Assembly (NCBI GenBank): GCA_024636635.1
Contig: JAGXGV010000011.1
Span: 1 to 62,798 of the forward strand
Source: Puniceibacterium sp.
GTDB taxonomy: Bacteria; Pseudomonadota; Alphaproteobacteria; Rhodobacterales; Rhodobacteraceae
Direction of reading: 5' to 3'
Length of the DNA: 62,798 nt
Shown in pieces: positions 53,870 through 62,529 of the stretch. The notes beneath the pieces are model-generated. The model did not search any database and had not been told where the DNA came from. It saw only the letters and a program-made list of their open reading frames with translations. Each line of letters starts with the position of its first letter. Within the stretch, counting starts at the first letter, position 1. A program made the position numbers and the translations under genes.

Positions 53870-54549
53870 GCGATCTTCCTTTCGGTGAAGAACAGGGCGA
53901 ACATCTCGGCAAGCCGCGCGCTGTCGGTTTCGCGGTCCAGTTGCGCCAGGGCATTCTGGCGCAGGTCTTCGGGCACCACGCCGGGGGCGCGGCTTTCGAG
54001 CAGGCCCCTGATGTAGGTCCGGTCAATTTCCGGATGGGGCTGGATCGTGAAGGCCCTGTCACCATAGATCACGGCGGCGTGCCGACAGAAATCGGTGCCC
54101 GAGACGGTCGTGGCGCCTTCGGGCAAGACCGTCACCTGATCCTGATGCCAGGCGTTGAGGTTCAGCACCTCGCCGTTGATATCATAGGACGTGCGGCCGA
54201 CCGACCATCCGCCCCTGAACTTCTCGACCCGTCCCCCCAGCGCCTGGGCGATGATCTGATGGCCGAAGCAGACGCCGATCAGCGGCCGCCTCACGGCATA
54301 GATGTCGCGGATCAGCTGTTCCAGCGGGGGAATCCAGAAATGGTCCTCGTAAGCGCCAAAACGCGAGCCGGTGATCAGCCAGCCTTCGGCAGAGTCCGGG
54401 CCGTCGGGAAATTCACCGTCGACCACGGCATAGGTCTGGAAGGTCAGGCCGCGCCCGGCCAGAAACCGCGGGAAGATCTCGGAATAGTCGCCATTCTCGG
54501 CCAGAAGGTCATCGGCCACGTGGCCGGTTTGAAGTATCCCGATTTTCAT
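53866..54549 (-). CDS. type 1 glutamine amidotransferase (class I, PuuD-like role possible)
   Basis: About 227 aa; ATG at 54549 begins MKIGILQTGHVADDLLAENGDY. Catalytic Cys in LIGVCFGHQIIAQALGG and His-Glu in FTIQPHPEIDRTYI. The family (GMP-synthase-like GATase) hydrolyses glutamine amides; in this locus it may remove the gamma-glutamyl group from a catabolite. Lies between two GS-like ligases, with overlapping start/stop to the downstream one. Confidence 0.88.
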   Translation of the reverse strand: MKIGILQTGHVADDLLAENGDYSEIFPRFLAGRGLTFQTYAVVDGEFPDGPDSAEGWLITGSRFGAYEDHFWIPPLEQLIRDIYAVRRPLIGVCFGHQIIAQALGGRVEKFRGGWSVGRTSYDINGEVLNLNAWHQDQVTVLPEGATTVSGTDFCRHAAVIYGDRAFTIQPHPEIDRTYIRGLLESRAPGVVPEDLRQNALAQLDRETDSARLAEMFALFFTERKIA

Positions 54550-54645
54550 GAGGCACCGAAGGTTTGGGAGTGTCAGGTCACTGGTAACTGTCCGACGGAC
54601 AGGCGGCAAGGGGCCGCCTGTCCGGGCCGCCAGTCTGGGCCGGTT

Positions 54646-55992
54646 TCAGACGGTATCGAGATAGATCTCGACCTGTTCGTTGGGGCTGAGTTCGGCCATG
54701 TAGAACAATTCCTGCCGCTTGGTGGACACAAGGTTGCGGATCAGTTCCGCCGAAAAGATGCGCGGCACCACGGTGCTGTTCTCGAAGGCGTCGATCGCCT
54801 CGCCCCAGGTGGTCGGGATGCGCGGCAGGTCCAGCGCATAGGCGTTGCCGGTGATCGGGTCGGGCGGCTCGACTCCGTCCTCGATCCCGTTCAGCGCGGC
54901 GCCCAGGATGGCGGCGAGCATCAGGTAGGGGTTCACGTCACCCCCGGCCACGCGGTGTTCGATCCGCCGCGCGGCGGAATTACCCGATGGGATGCGGATC
55001 GCCGCGGTGCGGTTCTCGTAGGCCCAGCTGAGCCCCGAGGGGGCATGGGCACCCGGCACCATCCGATCAAAGGAATTGAGGTGCGGCGCGAAGATCAGCG
55101 AACAGTCGTGCATCGCGTTCAGACAGCCGGCGACGGCGTGGCGCATCAGGGTGGTGCCGCGCGGGCCGCCGTCGTCGAAGATGTTCGCGCCGTTCCTGTC
55201 TACGACCGAAAAATGGGTGTGCAGGCCGGAGCCTGCGTAATCCTCGTAAGGTTTCGCCATGAAGGACGCGGCAAAGCCGTGCCGACGCGCCAACCCCTTG
55301 ACCAGCATCTTGAACAGCCAGGCATCGTCGGCGGCGCGCAGGGCGTCGTCGCCGTGCATCAGGTTGATTTCGAACTGGCCAAGGCCAGCCTCGGAAATCG
55401 CGGTGTCGGCGGGAATGTCCATCGCCTCGCAGGCATCGTAGAGATCGGTGAAAAAGCTGTCAAAACTGTCCAGCGCGCGGATCGACATGGTTTCAGCCGC
55501 CTTGCGCCGCTTGGACGACCGCGGCGAGATCGGCACCTGAAGGTTGCGTCCGGAATCGTCGATCAGAAAGAATTCCAGCTCGACCGCGACCACCGGCGTC
55601 AGTCCCTTGTCCTTGAAGCGGTCCAATACGGTCTTGAGCGTCTGGCGCGGGTCACCCTCGTACGGGCGGCCATCTTCGCGGAACATCCAGATCGGCAGAA
55701 GTGCGGTCGGCGCCTCGAGCCAGGGCATCGGGACAAAGCCGCGTTCGGTCGGTTTCAGCACGCCGTCGGCATCGCCGGATTCAAAGACCAGCGGGCTGTT
55801 GTCGATATCCTCGCCCCAGATGTCGAGGTTCAGGACCGAAAGCGGAAAGCGCGTGCCATCCTCGACCACCTTGTCGGCAAAGCGCGAGGGGACACGCTTG
55901 CCCCGCGGCTGGCCGTTCAGGTCGGCGGCAGCCACACGGATCGTGCGGACCTCGGGATGTTTGCGCAGGTAGTTCTTCATGGCGGAGGACAT
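54646..55992 (-). CDS. glutamine synthetase family protein, second gamma-glutamylpolyamine synthetase-like paralogue
   Basis: 448 aa. LPIWMFREDGRPYEGDPRQ, VVAVELEFFLIDDSG, SEAGLGQFEINLMHG, SFMAKPYEDYAGSGLHTHFSVVD and AYENRTAAIRIPSGNSAARRIEHRVAGGDVNPYLMLAAILG place it beside the other ligase but clearly diverged, suggesting a different amine. Preceded by a palindrome ATTTGATCAAAT. Confidence 0.9.
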   Translation of the reverse strand: MSSAMKNYLRKHPEVRTIRVAAADLNGQPRGKRVPSRFADKVVEDGTRFPLSVLNLDIWGEDIDNSPLVFESGDADGVLKPTERGFVPMPWLEAPTALLPIWMFREDGRPYEGDPRQTLKTVLDRFKDKGLTPVVAVELEFFLIDDSGRNLQVPISPRSSKRRKAAETMSIRALDSFDSFFTDLYDACEAMDIPADTAISEAGLGQFEINLMHGDDALRAADDAWLFKMLVKGLARRHGFAASFMAKPYEDYAGSGLHTHFSVVDRNGANIFDDGGPRGTTLMRHAVAGCLNAMHDCSLIFAPHLNSFDRMVPGAHAPSGLSWAYENRTAAIRIPSGNSAARRIEHRVAGGDVNPYLMLAAILGAALNGIEDGVEPPDPITGNAYALDLPRIPTTWGEAIDAFENSTVVPRIFSAELIRNLVSTKRQELFYMAELSPNEQVEIYLDTV

Positions 55993-56013
55993 GGGACACC
56001 GGGGTTGGAGGGG

Positions 56014-56025
56014 ATTTGATCAAAT
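56014..56025. promoter_or_regulatory. 12-bp palindrome ahead of the glutamine-synthetase-like gene
   Basis: ATTTGATCAAAT stands in an AT-rich patch 22 bases upstream of the minus-strand ATG at 55992, in otherwise GC-rich DNA. Could be an operator; motif not recognised. Confidence 0.4.
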
Positions 56026-56121
56026 TAGGGATAACGACTGACCGGGGGGGCTGGCAAGCGAAAAAACCGGCGGCACTTGGTGTGCGTGCCCCGGGTCGCT
56101 GCCCGGAACGGCGCCTGCTCC

Positions 56122-56928
56122 CTACCGGATCAGGTTCGGACGGAATTTGACCCGCAATCGCTGCTCCTGTGGCAAATGCCGGTTGAGGCGACGGTTGATC
56201 AGTCCGAAACACGACAGGATGACCAGCGTGAGGAGGATGAAATAGCCCGCAAGGATCGGGTAGGGCACAAAGGGGTTGAACGTCTTGTCGGCGAAATAGC
56301 TGGCATAATACAGCGCGTCACCTTTTTGCTGCCAGGCAGGAAAGCCAGAGAAATAGACCAGTGTCGTGGCGTGGAACAGGAAGATCGCCTCGTTCGTATA
56401 CGCGGGCCAGGCCAGGCGAAGCATGGTCGGCCAGATGATCCTGCGGAACCGGGGCCAGCCGGACAGGCCATAGGCATCCGCCGCTTCTGCGTCACCTTTT
56501 GGGACGGACCGCAGCGCGCCGTAAAAGATTTCGCCCGAATAGGCGGCGGTGTTGAGGAACAGCACGATCAGGGCGCCCAGCCAGGCGGCCGAAAAGGGGT
56601 CGAAGACCGACGAAACGGACTTGAGGCTTTGGAACGCGAAATAGGCAAAGAAGAACTGGATGAACAGCGGCGAGCCGCGGAAGAGGAAGATGAACCATTC
56701 AGAAAGCTTGCGCGTGACGGTCTGGCCGGACGCCTTGCCCAGCGCGACGGCGGTGGCCAGCACAAACCCGGTCACCAGCGCGACAAGGCCGAAATAGACG
56801 TTCCAGATCATGCCTGACCCGATCAGAACCACCTGCTGGCAAAGCGTGAAATCCGACCGCGGCAAAAGCCGTTCCCCGATTCCGATCGAGCGCAGGCCGT
56901 AATCCGTCAGGGTTTCCCAGCAGCTCAT
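56122..56928 (-). CDS. polar amino acid/polyamine-type ABC transporter permease (HisM/ArtM-like)
   Basis: About 268 aa; ATG at 56928 preceded by GGGAG. Helices with the EAA loop in LRSVPKGDAEAADAYGLSGWPRFRRIIWPTMLRLAWPAY. FLFRGSPLFIQFFFAYF is typical of HisMQ proteins. Inner-membrane half of a heterodimeric permease with the gene upstream. Confidence 0.92.
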   Translation of the reverse strand: MSCWETLTDYGLRSIGIGERLLPRSDFTLCQQVVLIGSGMIWNVYFGLVALVTGFVLATAVALGKASGQTVTRKLSEWFIFLFRGSPLFIQFFFAYFAFQSLKSVSSVFDPFSAAWLGALIVLFLNTAAYSGEIFYGALRSVPKGDAEAADAYGLSGWPRFRRIIWPTMLRLAWPAYTNEAIFLFHATTLVYFSGFPAWQQKGDALYYASYFADKTFNPFVPYPILAGYFILLTLVILSCFGLINRRLNRHLPQEQRLRVKFRPNLIR

Positions 56929-56960
56929 GCACAAGCTCCCGGCAGGGGGCGGGGTGCCTG

Positions 56961-57061
56961 CTTCTCCGGGTCGGAAATATCCCGGGGGAGTCCTGGACAC
57001 AGTCCCGGGCGGGGGCCTTGACGGGGGCAGAGCCCCCAGCGCAGACGGGGGCTCTGCCCCC
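56961..57061. repeat. dispersed intergenic repeat, copy e (box plus paired hairpins)
   Basis: CTTCTCCGGGTCGGAAATATCCCGGGGGAG is followed by two hairpins GGGGGC-AGA-GCCCCC (57023-57037) and GGGGGC-TCT-GCCCCC (57047-57061), which are reverse complements of each other. Located between the two permease genes. Confidence 0.65.
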
Positions 57062-57088
57062 CCGCGCTTGGCAGGCCTGGCGCATCCG

Positions 57089-57946
57089 TCATGCCGCGAC
57101 CTTGCGTTGCGCTTCGCCGCCCAGCGTGGCCTGGCCGTGGGTCAGTCGCACCATCAGCCGCTCAAGCACCACCTCTGAAACGCGGGTAAAGCAGAGGTAG
57201 AACACCAGCAGGGCGAGAAAATACCACATCCGCCAGTCGCCGTGCGGATAATCCGTAAAGCGCGGCGTCTTGGAGCCGCCCAATTCTCGCGCCCAGTAGA
57301 CGATATCCTCGACTCCCAGCAGGAAAAGCAGGGGGGTTGACTTGATCAGCACCATCCAGAGGTTCGACAGACCCGGCAAAGCATAGACCCACATCTGCGG
57401 AACGAGGATGCGGCGGAAGATCTGGCGGGGGGTCATGCCATAGGCCTCGGCGGTTTCCATCTGGGCGCGAGGCACAGCACGCATGGCGCCGAAAAGTACA
57501 TTGGCGGCGAAAGCACCGAACACGATCGCAAATGTCAGCACGGCCAGGAAGAATCCGTATGTTTCGTGCACCCACTGCGCCGCGTTACCCATGGGCAGCT
57601 TGGCGGCGGCGCAAACGACAAAATCACTCCCCTGCCGGATCGGCTGGTCCCAGTCGGGGCATTTCACCTTGTGGCGAATGTACTCAAATGCCTGGTCGAG
57701 GGCGATCACGAAGAACAGGAAAAAGGCGATGTCGGGCACGCCCCGAACGATGGCGATATAAATCTGTCCGAACCAGCGCAGGGGCAGGAACCGGGACCGC
57801 GCCGCCGCAGCAGCGCCGAAACCGAAAGCCAGCGCAAGCGGGGCAGTGATCGCCAGCAGCAGCAAAACGGTTCCAAAGGACCAGTACAACGCCATGTGCT
57901 TGGCTGTCGTAAGATAACAGGCCATCCAGGCCGCACCATCAAGCAC
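57089..57946 (-). CDS. polar amino acid/polyamine-type ABC transporter permease (HisQ-like)
   Basis: At least 285 aa from the GTG at 57946. RGVPDIAFFLFFVIALDQAF and the EAA loop MRAVPRAQMETAEAYGMTPRQIFRRILVPQMW are clear. The frame continues upstream as IFDFCSDPS, which looks conserved, but offers only an ATT codon at 57973 as start with AGGAAAGG in front, before a stop further up. The true start may be that ATT. Partner of the HisM-like permease. Confidence 0.9.
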   Translation of the reverse strand: MLDGAAWMACYLTTAKHMALYWSFGTVLLLLAITAPLALAFGFGAAAAARSRFLPLRWFGQIYIAIVRGVPDIAFFLFFVIALDQAFEYIRHKVKCPDWDQPIRQGSDFVVCAAAKLPMGNAAQWVHETYGFFLAVLTFAIVFGAFAANVLFGAMRAVPRAQMETAEAYGMTPRQIFRRILVPQMWVYALPGLSNLWMVLIKSTPLLFLLGVEDIVYWARELGGSKTPRFTDYPHGDWRMWYFLALLVFYLCFTRVSEVVLERLMVRLTHGQATLGGEAQRKVAA

Positions 57947-58011
57947 GGAAGGATCGGAGCAGAAATCGAAAATTGGCGCATCCTTTCCTGAACACGGCGT
58001 TGCGGGCGGGC

Positions 58012-58111
58012 CTCAAAATTTTCGCAGAAAAATTTTCATTGCGGATCGGGAACAGAATTTTCGGCGAAAATTCTGGGTTGGTTGCGGCAGGGCGTTGTAC
58101 CGTCCTGCCGC
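58012..58111 (-). promoter_or_regulatory. intercistronic hairpins between binding-protein and permease genes
   Basis: Three inverted repeats: AAATTTTC-GCA-GAAAAATTT (about 58012-58033), CAGAATTTTC-GGC-GAAAATTCTG (58053-58075, perfect 10-bp stem) and GCGGCAGGGCG-TTGTAC-CGTCCTGCCGC (58084-58111, 11-bp stem with one G-T). The last sits just past the binding-protein stop and could attenuate read-through into the permeases. Confidence 0.6.
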
Positions 58112-58118
58112 AGCGGGA

Positions 58119-58847
58119 TCAAAAAGTGGCCGAGCCTGGCAGCCACTTTTCGATCAGCGCGTTGAGCGAACCGTCAGCTTTCATGGCGTCGATGGCGACC
58201 GAGAACTTGTCCTTGAGCTCGGTGTCGCTTTCGCGGACGCCAAGTCCGATGCCGCCGCCGATCAGCACATCCTCGCCCACGATGGCAAGATCGGCGGCTT
58301 CCTCGGCGATAGGCAGCAGATAGGCCTTGTCGGCAAGTACGGCATCCGCCTCGCCGTTGCGGACCGCGGCTACGGATTCATCGGGGGTGGCGAATTCGAC
58401 CAGCGTGGCCCCGGACGAGGCGATGTGGCTGGCCTGGATGGTCCCGGCCTGCGCGGCCAGGATTCCACCCTCGAAGTCTGGTTCCGCGCCGTCAATCCCG
58501 AGGTAGGACGAAGGGTCCGGCTGGGTGTAGTTCGACGTGAAGTCGATGACCTCGTCGCGTTCGTCGGTGATGGACATCCCGGCGATGATCGCGTCATAGT
58601 TGCCTGAGACCAGGTTGGGGATGATGCTGTCCCATTCATTGGTGACCCATTCGCAGGTCAGTTCGGCGCGTGCGCAAAGCTCGTCACCCAGTTCACGCTC
58701 GAATCCGTCGACTTCACCACTGTCGTTGATGAAGTTGTACGGAGGATAGGCGCCCTCGGTGCCTAGGCGCACAACCGACCCGTCCTGGGCAAAGGCCATC
58801 GTGGCCGAAAGCGTCAGTGCAGCGGTGCCGAGAAGTATCTTCTTCAT
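58119..58847 (-). CDS. ABC transporter substrate-binding protein, polar amino acid type (SBP_bac_3)
   Basis: 242 aa with a signal peptide (MKKILLGTAALTLSATMAFA). VRLGTEGAYPPYNFINDSGEVDGFERELGDELCARA, then WDSIIPNLVSGNYDAIIAGMSITDERDEVIDFT are family signatures for amino-acid, opine or polyamine receptors. Given the neighbours, a polyamine-related ligand is likely but not shown. Confidence 0.93.
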   Translation of the reverse strand: MKKILLGTAALTLSATMAFAQDGSVVRLGTEGAYPPYNFINDSGEVDGFERELGDELCARAELTCEWVTNEWDSIIPNLVSGNYDAIIAGMSITDERDEVIDFTSNYTQPDPSSYLGIDGAEPDFEGGILAAQAGTIQASHIASSGATLVEFATPDESVAAVRNGEADAVLADKAYLLPIAEEAADLAIVGEDVLIGGGIGLGVRESDTELKDKFSVAIDAMKADGSLNALIEKWLPGSATF

Positions 58848-58901
58848 GTAAGTCTCCCTTGGTGTTGGTCTTGTCGGGGCCGGGGCGCAGGGCCCCGCGC
58901 C

Positions 58902-59672
58902 TTATGCGGTGGATCTCAGAAAACCCTGGAGGCGTTCGGATTTCGGGTTGCCGAACAGCGTCTCAGGCGGGCCTTCTTCTTCGATGAGGCCCTGATGCAG
59001 GAACACGATATGCTTGCTGACGTCGCGGGCCATCTTCATGTCATGGGTCACGATCAGCATTGTGCGCCCCTCGGCGGCCAGATCCCGGATCACCCTGACA
59101 ACTTCCTGTTCCAGCTCGGGATCGAGCGCCGAGGTCGGCTCGTCGAACAGGATCGCCTCGGGCTCCATGCACAGCGCGCGGGCAATGGCGGCGCGCTGCT
59201 GCTGGCCACCGGAAAGCTGCGCGGGGTAGTTGTCGCACTTGTCGCCGATGCCGACCTTGTCGAGATAGCGGCGGGCGGATTTTTCAACCTCGCGCGGCGA
59301 GCGGGCCAGCACCGTGACCGGTGCCTCCATCACGTTTTCAAGGATCGTGAGGTGGGACCAGAGGTTGAACTGCTGGAATACCATTGACAGGTTCGTGCGG
59401 ATGCGCAGCACCTGCCTTGGGTCTCGCGGGCGGCGCGCCATCGCGCTGCCTTTCCAGGCGACAGGTTCACCCTTGAACAGGATCTCGCCCTGCTGGCTGT
59501 CCTCAAGCAGGTTCGCGCAGCGCAGCAACGTGGATTTGCCTGAACCGGATGAGCCGATGAGCGCCACCACATCGCCGCGCCGCGCCGTGATATCGACGCC
59601 TTTCAGCACCTCAAGCGATCCGTATTGCTTGTGGAGATTGCGGATTGCGATCACGGGGGTGCTGTCTGTCAC
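58902..59672 (-). CDS. ABC transporter ATP-binding protein, polar amino acid type (HisP/ArtP-like)
   Basis: 256 aa with GTG start. Walker A LIGSSGSGKSTLLRC, Q-loop LSMVFQQFNLW, signature LSGGQQQRAAIARAL, Walker B AILFDEPTSALD and H-loop IVTHDMKMA. First gene of the minus-strand polyamine operon; the promoter should lie in 59673-59808. Confidence 0.93.
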   Translation of the reverse strand: MTDSTPVIAIRNLHKQYGSLEVLKGVDITARRGDVVALIGSSGSGKSTLLRCANLLEDSQQGEILFKGEPVAWKGSAMARRPRDPRQVLRIRTNLSMVFQQFNLWSHLTILENVMEAPVTVLARSPREVEKSARRYLDKVGIGDKCDNYPAQLSGGQQQRAAIARALCMEPEAILFDEPTSALDPELEQEVVRVIRDLAAEGRTMLIVTHDMKMARDVSKHIVFLHQGLIEEEGPPETLFGNPKSERLQGFLRSTA

Positions 59673-59808
59673 GTCCGCCTTGCCGGTTTGTTGCGCTGTC
59701 CTGTGTGACAGAAAAGCGGCAAAACCCCCAGCATTGCAACGTGCAAATCGGAAGATTCACGACGATTGCCTGCGAAATGACCGAAGGTGAGCCCGTTTTC
59801 ATGGCGAT

Positions 59809-60531
59809 TCATGGATTTGGGACGGCCATGTAAGCGTCATGCGGGACATTGATGACGGCATGCAGGTTCAGGGTCGCCCGGATGTCGGGCGCGAGGTTGC
59901 TGATTGCACCACTCAGCGCCGCACGCAGGGGGGCGGGGTCTGTCCCCGGTGCCGTGATGAACGGCATGGCGGGTGTCGGCACGGTACGGTCACATTCGCG
60001 CAGGTCCCGGGCGATGTCGTCATACCGCTGGATCAGCCGCCATGTATGGGCGTCTATCGCCGTCAGATCGGCCTCGTCCCGGGCCACCATGCAGGCGGAC
60101 CGAACATGCGAGCCGCTTTCCGACACATCCCCGACCGGGACGCCAAGGGTGCGTGCATGGTGGATCAGCGCGGCATGACCGGACTGGCTGTGCCGCTGGT
60201 TGATGACGATGCGCTGCGCGAACAGATCCTCAAGCGCCAGACGGTTGTCGCTGCGCGTCACGAGCACAGAGTTGTAGTAGCCGGGCGGACATCCCGGCAG
60301 GCCGTAATCCGGGCTGCCCACCAGCATGACCCTGTCGTGCAGATGGGCGCGATACGGCATCCCGCAGGTCTGTGACAAAAGCAGGTCGGGATGTTCCCAT
60401 GCGTCCCACAGGCCGATGTCGCGGTTCAGCGTTTCAGGGCCATAGCCCAACCGGTTCCTGACCGCGGACCAGAGGGCATCATTGGCAAGGGCAATTTCTG
60501 GTCGGTCGTACATCGGAAACGAGACAATCAT
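59809..60531 (-). CDS. PhnD/SsuA-like substrate-binding-fold protein without signal peptide
   Basis: About 240 aa from ATG 60531, overlapping the TerB stop (ATGA). PhnD-type features: LLSQTCGMPYRAHLHDRVMLVG, YYNSVLVTRSDNRLALEDLFAQRIVINQRHSQSG, TAIDAHTWRLIQRYD and an Arg/Asp-rich end. Unlike true phosphonate receptors it starts MIVSFPMYDRPE with no export signal, so it is probably cytoplasmic. Role unknown. Confidence 0.82.
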   Translation of the reverse strand: MIVSFPMYDRPEIALANDALWSAVRNRLGYGPETLNRDIGLWDAWEHPDLLLSQTCGMPYRAHLHDRVMLVGSPDYGLPGCPPGYYNSVLVTRSDNRLALEDLFAQRIVINQRHSQSGHAALIHHARTLGVPVGDVSESGSHVRSACMVARDEADLTAIDAHTWRLIQRYDDIARDLRECDRTVPTPAMPFITAPGTDPAPLRAALSGAISNLAPDIRATLNLHAVINVPHDAYMAVPNP

Positions 60532-60968
60532 TCCTTTGCTTCGACCCGTTGCCTGGCCATCGCGCTGTCCACGTCGCTGACGCCAAGAAGGCTGCAGACG
60601 AGCCGCAGCAGCGAATCCTCTTCCGCCTCGCGCACACCATCGGCCAGCACCACATCCCACAGCGCCTCGATTACGGCGATGCGGTGTTCGTAGGAAACGC
60701 AATCCTTGATGGCGCGGGTAAAGCGCACGGTGTCAGGTGCCTGGGATTCCAGTTCTTCGGCCTGCGTGCGCAGGTCGGTCGCATCGTCCGGGCTGAGCCC
60801 GTACCGGCCAGCGGAAATCCGGTCGATCCGGTGGCGTTCCTTCTGCTCGTAGCTGCCGTCGGATCTGGCAACGCGTACCAGAAGGGCAGTCAGCGCAAGA
60901 CGCGCGTCTGCGTCCGGCATCGGTTCAGGATCGGTCTGGGTCAGGCGTTTCAGGAATTCAGCAAACAT
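60528..60968 (-). CDS. TerB family tellurite resistance-like protein
   Basis: 146 aa, all-helical TerB/DjlA-like domain: LALTALLVRVARSDGSYEQKERHRIDRI, ELESQAPDTVRFTRAIKDCVSYEHRIAVIEALWDVVLADGVREAEEDSLLRLVCSLLGV. The acidic DG motifs suit metal binding. Not linked here to other Ter genes. Coupled to the PhnD-like gene. Confidence 0.88.
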   Translation of the reverse strand: MFAEFLKRLTQTDPEPMPDADARLALTALLVRVARSDGSYEQKERHRIDRISAGRYGLSPDDATDLRTQAEELESQAPDTVRFTRAIKDCVSYEHRIAVIEALWDVVLADGVREAEEDSLLRLVCSLLGVSDVDSAMARQRVEAKE

Positions 60969-61154
60969 GTCACCACTACATAATAGTTGTTGTTCTAAAC
61001 AAATCCCTTAGGAGCAAGATTGTTCCGTACGCACAAGAGATGGTGGTTCTACGCCCATGATTCGCAGGAAAATGGCAAGCACTGCGTGTGGAACATCACG
61101 GGTTTCATCCGATGCTTGCAGCGCGTGGCGCAGCGGCCAGTCGGTGGGGCCATT

Positions 61155-61180
61155 CGGTGCTGCGAGTCGGTGCTGCGAGT
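61155..61180. repeat. perfect 13-bp tandem repeat
   Basis: CGGTGCTGCGAGT is repeated twice without a gap, just beyond the rlmJ stop, in a 227-base stretch (60969-61195) where I recognise no gene. Confidence 0.75.
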
Positions 61181-61195
61181 CGATGGGGCCGGTTG

Positions 61196-61975
61196 TCAGT
61201 GCAGGGTCCGGAACCGGGCAGACAGTGCAGCGGCCTCTGCTTCCAGCCCATAGGGCGGATTGATCACGAACAGACCCGAACCTGTCATGCGGTGCCCGTC
61301 GCGGATCGGTGGAAAAGTGACCTCGTGGCGCAGGGCTGTCGGGTGATCCTGCTGCAACCGGGCCAGCATGTCGCTGTGGGCGGCGGATCTCAGGATGGGA
61401 TACCAGAGCGTCAGGATGCCCACGTTCCATTTGCGGTGCAGCGTCTGAAGCACCCGCGGCAGCGTGTCGTAATCGGTCTTTACCTCGTAGCTGGGGTCGA
61501 TCAGTAGCAGGCCGCGACGCGGTTCGGGCGGGCAGAGGCTTTGGGCAAGCTGAAGACCGTCCTGCGGATAGGTATGGCCCTTGTGGTGCCATAGCGCGTC
61601 ACGCAGGGCGGTGAATTCGCCCGGGTGCAGTTCCGCGAAATGAAGCGTGTCGGTGGCCCGCAGCAGGGTCGCGGCGACCAGCGGTGATCCGGGATAGGCG
61701 GTCGGCCCGTTGCTGTGCCGGATCGCGTCCAGCACTCTGGAATAGGGATGGTTTTTGGGGAACCAGCCTCTGGCTCGGGTGATGCCCATGGCCGCCTCGC
61801 CGGTCTTGACCGCCTCGGGCGCGGCAAGGTCGTAAAGACCCCGTCCGGCGTGCGTCTCGATATAGCTGAGCGGTTTGCCCTTTTGCGTCAGGTAGTCGAG
61901 CATCCACGCCAGCAGGGCGTGCTTGTGGACATCGGCCAGATTTCCGGCGTGGTAATGATGTTGGTAGGACAGCAT
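61196..61975 (-). CDS. rlmJ: 23S rRNA (adenine(2030)-N6)-methyltransferase RlmJ
   Basis: 259 aa. MLSYQHHYHAGNLADVHKHALL is the family opening, SYIETHAGRGLYDL the SAM site, and LLIDPSYEVKTDY carries the catalytic DPSYE-type motif. C-terminal GSGLFVINPPYGLE. Complete and canonical. Confidence 0.95.
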   Translation of the reverse strand: MLSYQHHYHAGNLADVHKHALLAWMLDYLTQKGKPLSYIETHAGRGLYDLAAPEAVKTGEAAMGITRARGWFPKNHPYSRVLDAIRHSNGPTAYPGSPLVAATLLRATDTLHFAELHPGEFTALRDALWHHKGHTYPQDGLQLAQSLCPPEPRRGLLLIDPSYEVKTDYDTLPRVLQTLHRKWNVGILTLWYPILRSAAHSDMLARLQQDHPTALRHEVTFPPIRDGHRMTGSGLFVINPPYGLEAEAAALSARFRTLH

Positions 61976-62019
61976 GGACAGGGCTTAGCCGCGGGGTAGG
62001 GGCGGCGCAAGGGCCGCCG

Positions 62020-62529
62020 TCAGCGCAGTCTTTCGCGTCGCAGCGCCCGGGCGGCAACCGCGAGCGGCGCCCGTTCGGCCCGCGCCAGTTGCGTCATGGC
62101 GGCGTTGAGGGCGCGCAGGCGGATGTTGTCCACGGTGCAGATGTCTGCCACGTGCCGCAGCGCCTGATACTGCGTCTCGGCCACGTCGCGCGACATGGCC
62201 GGTGATGGAATTTCGGGAAATGTGACACCGAACCGGTCATGCAGCCATGCAAGATCCGCAGTGCGCGCCTCTAACACGGGGCCAAGTCCGGGATGCCGGC
62301 GCGGTTTGGTCCAGCCCGGCGTGACCGCGTCGGCGCGCCGCACAAGTGCCTTGAACCGTTGTGCCCGACGCCCGTACCAGCGGTGGGGCGCCGGTGTGTG
62401 GCCGCCGAAATAGGATTGCAGCACCTCCATCGCTTCGGCGCTGAGGGTAGCGTTTTCCCCGCTCGAAAGGGTGCCGAGGCCGGACATATCCAGCAGCGGC
62501 AGGAACCGGGCGCAAAAATCGTTGACCAC
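62020..62529 (-). CDS. hypothetical protein, probably the C-terminal remnant of a longer gene
   Basis: Up to 169 aa from a GTG. Begins abruptly at FCARFLPLLDMSGLG, then ENATLSAEAMEVLQSYFGG, WLHDRFGVTFPEIP and an Ala/Arg-rich end. The opening resembles the end region of larger sulfotransferase-like proteins of this lineage rather than a complete fold. No N-terminal domain exists between it and pyrG, so it may be a truncated gene. Low certainty. Confidence 0.5.
   Translation of the reverse strand: MVNDFCARFLPLLDMSGLGTLSSGENATLSAEAMEVLQSYFGGHTPAPHRWYGRRAQRFKALVRRADAVTPGWTKPRRHPGLGPVLEARTADLAWLHDRFGVTFPEIPSPAMSRDVAETQYQALRHVADICTVDNIRLRALNAAMTQLARAERAPLAVAARALRRERLR

Noticed and set aside
61020-61253. 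77-aa ORF between TerB-like gene and rlmJ
   Set aside because: Runs through a tandem repeat and into rlmJ; no recognisable motif or ribosome binding site.
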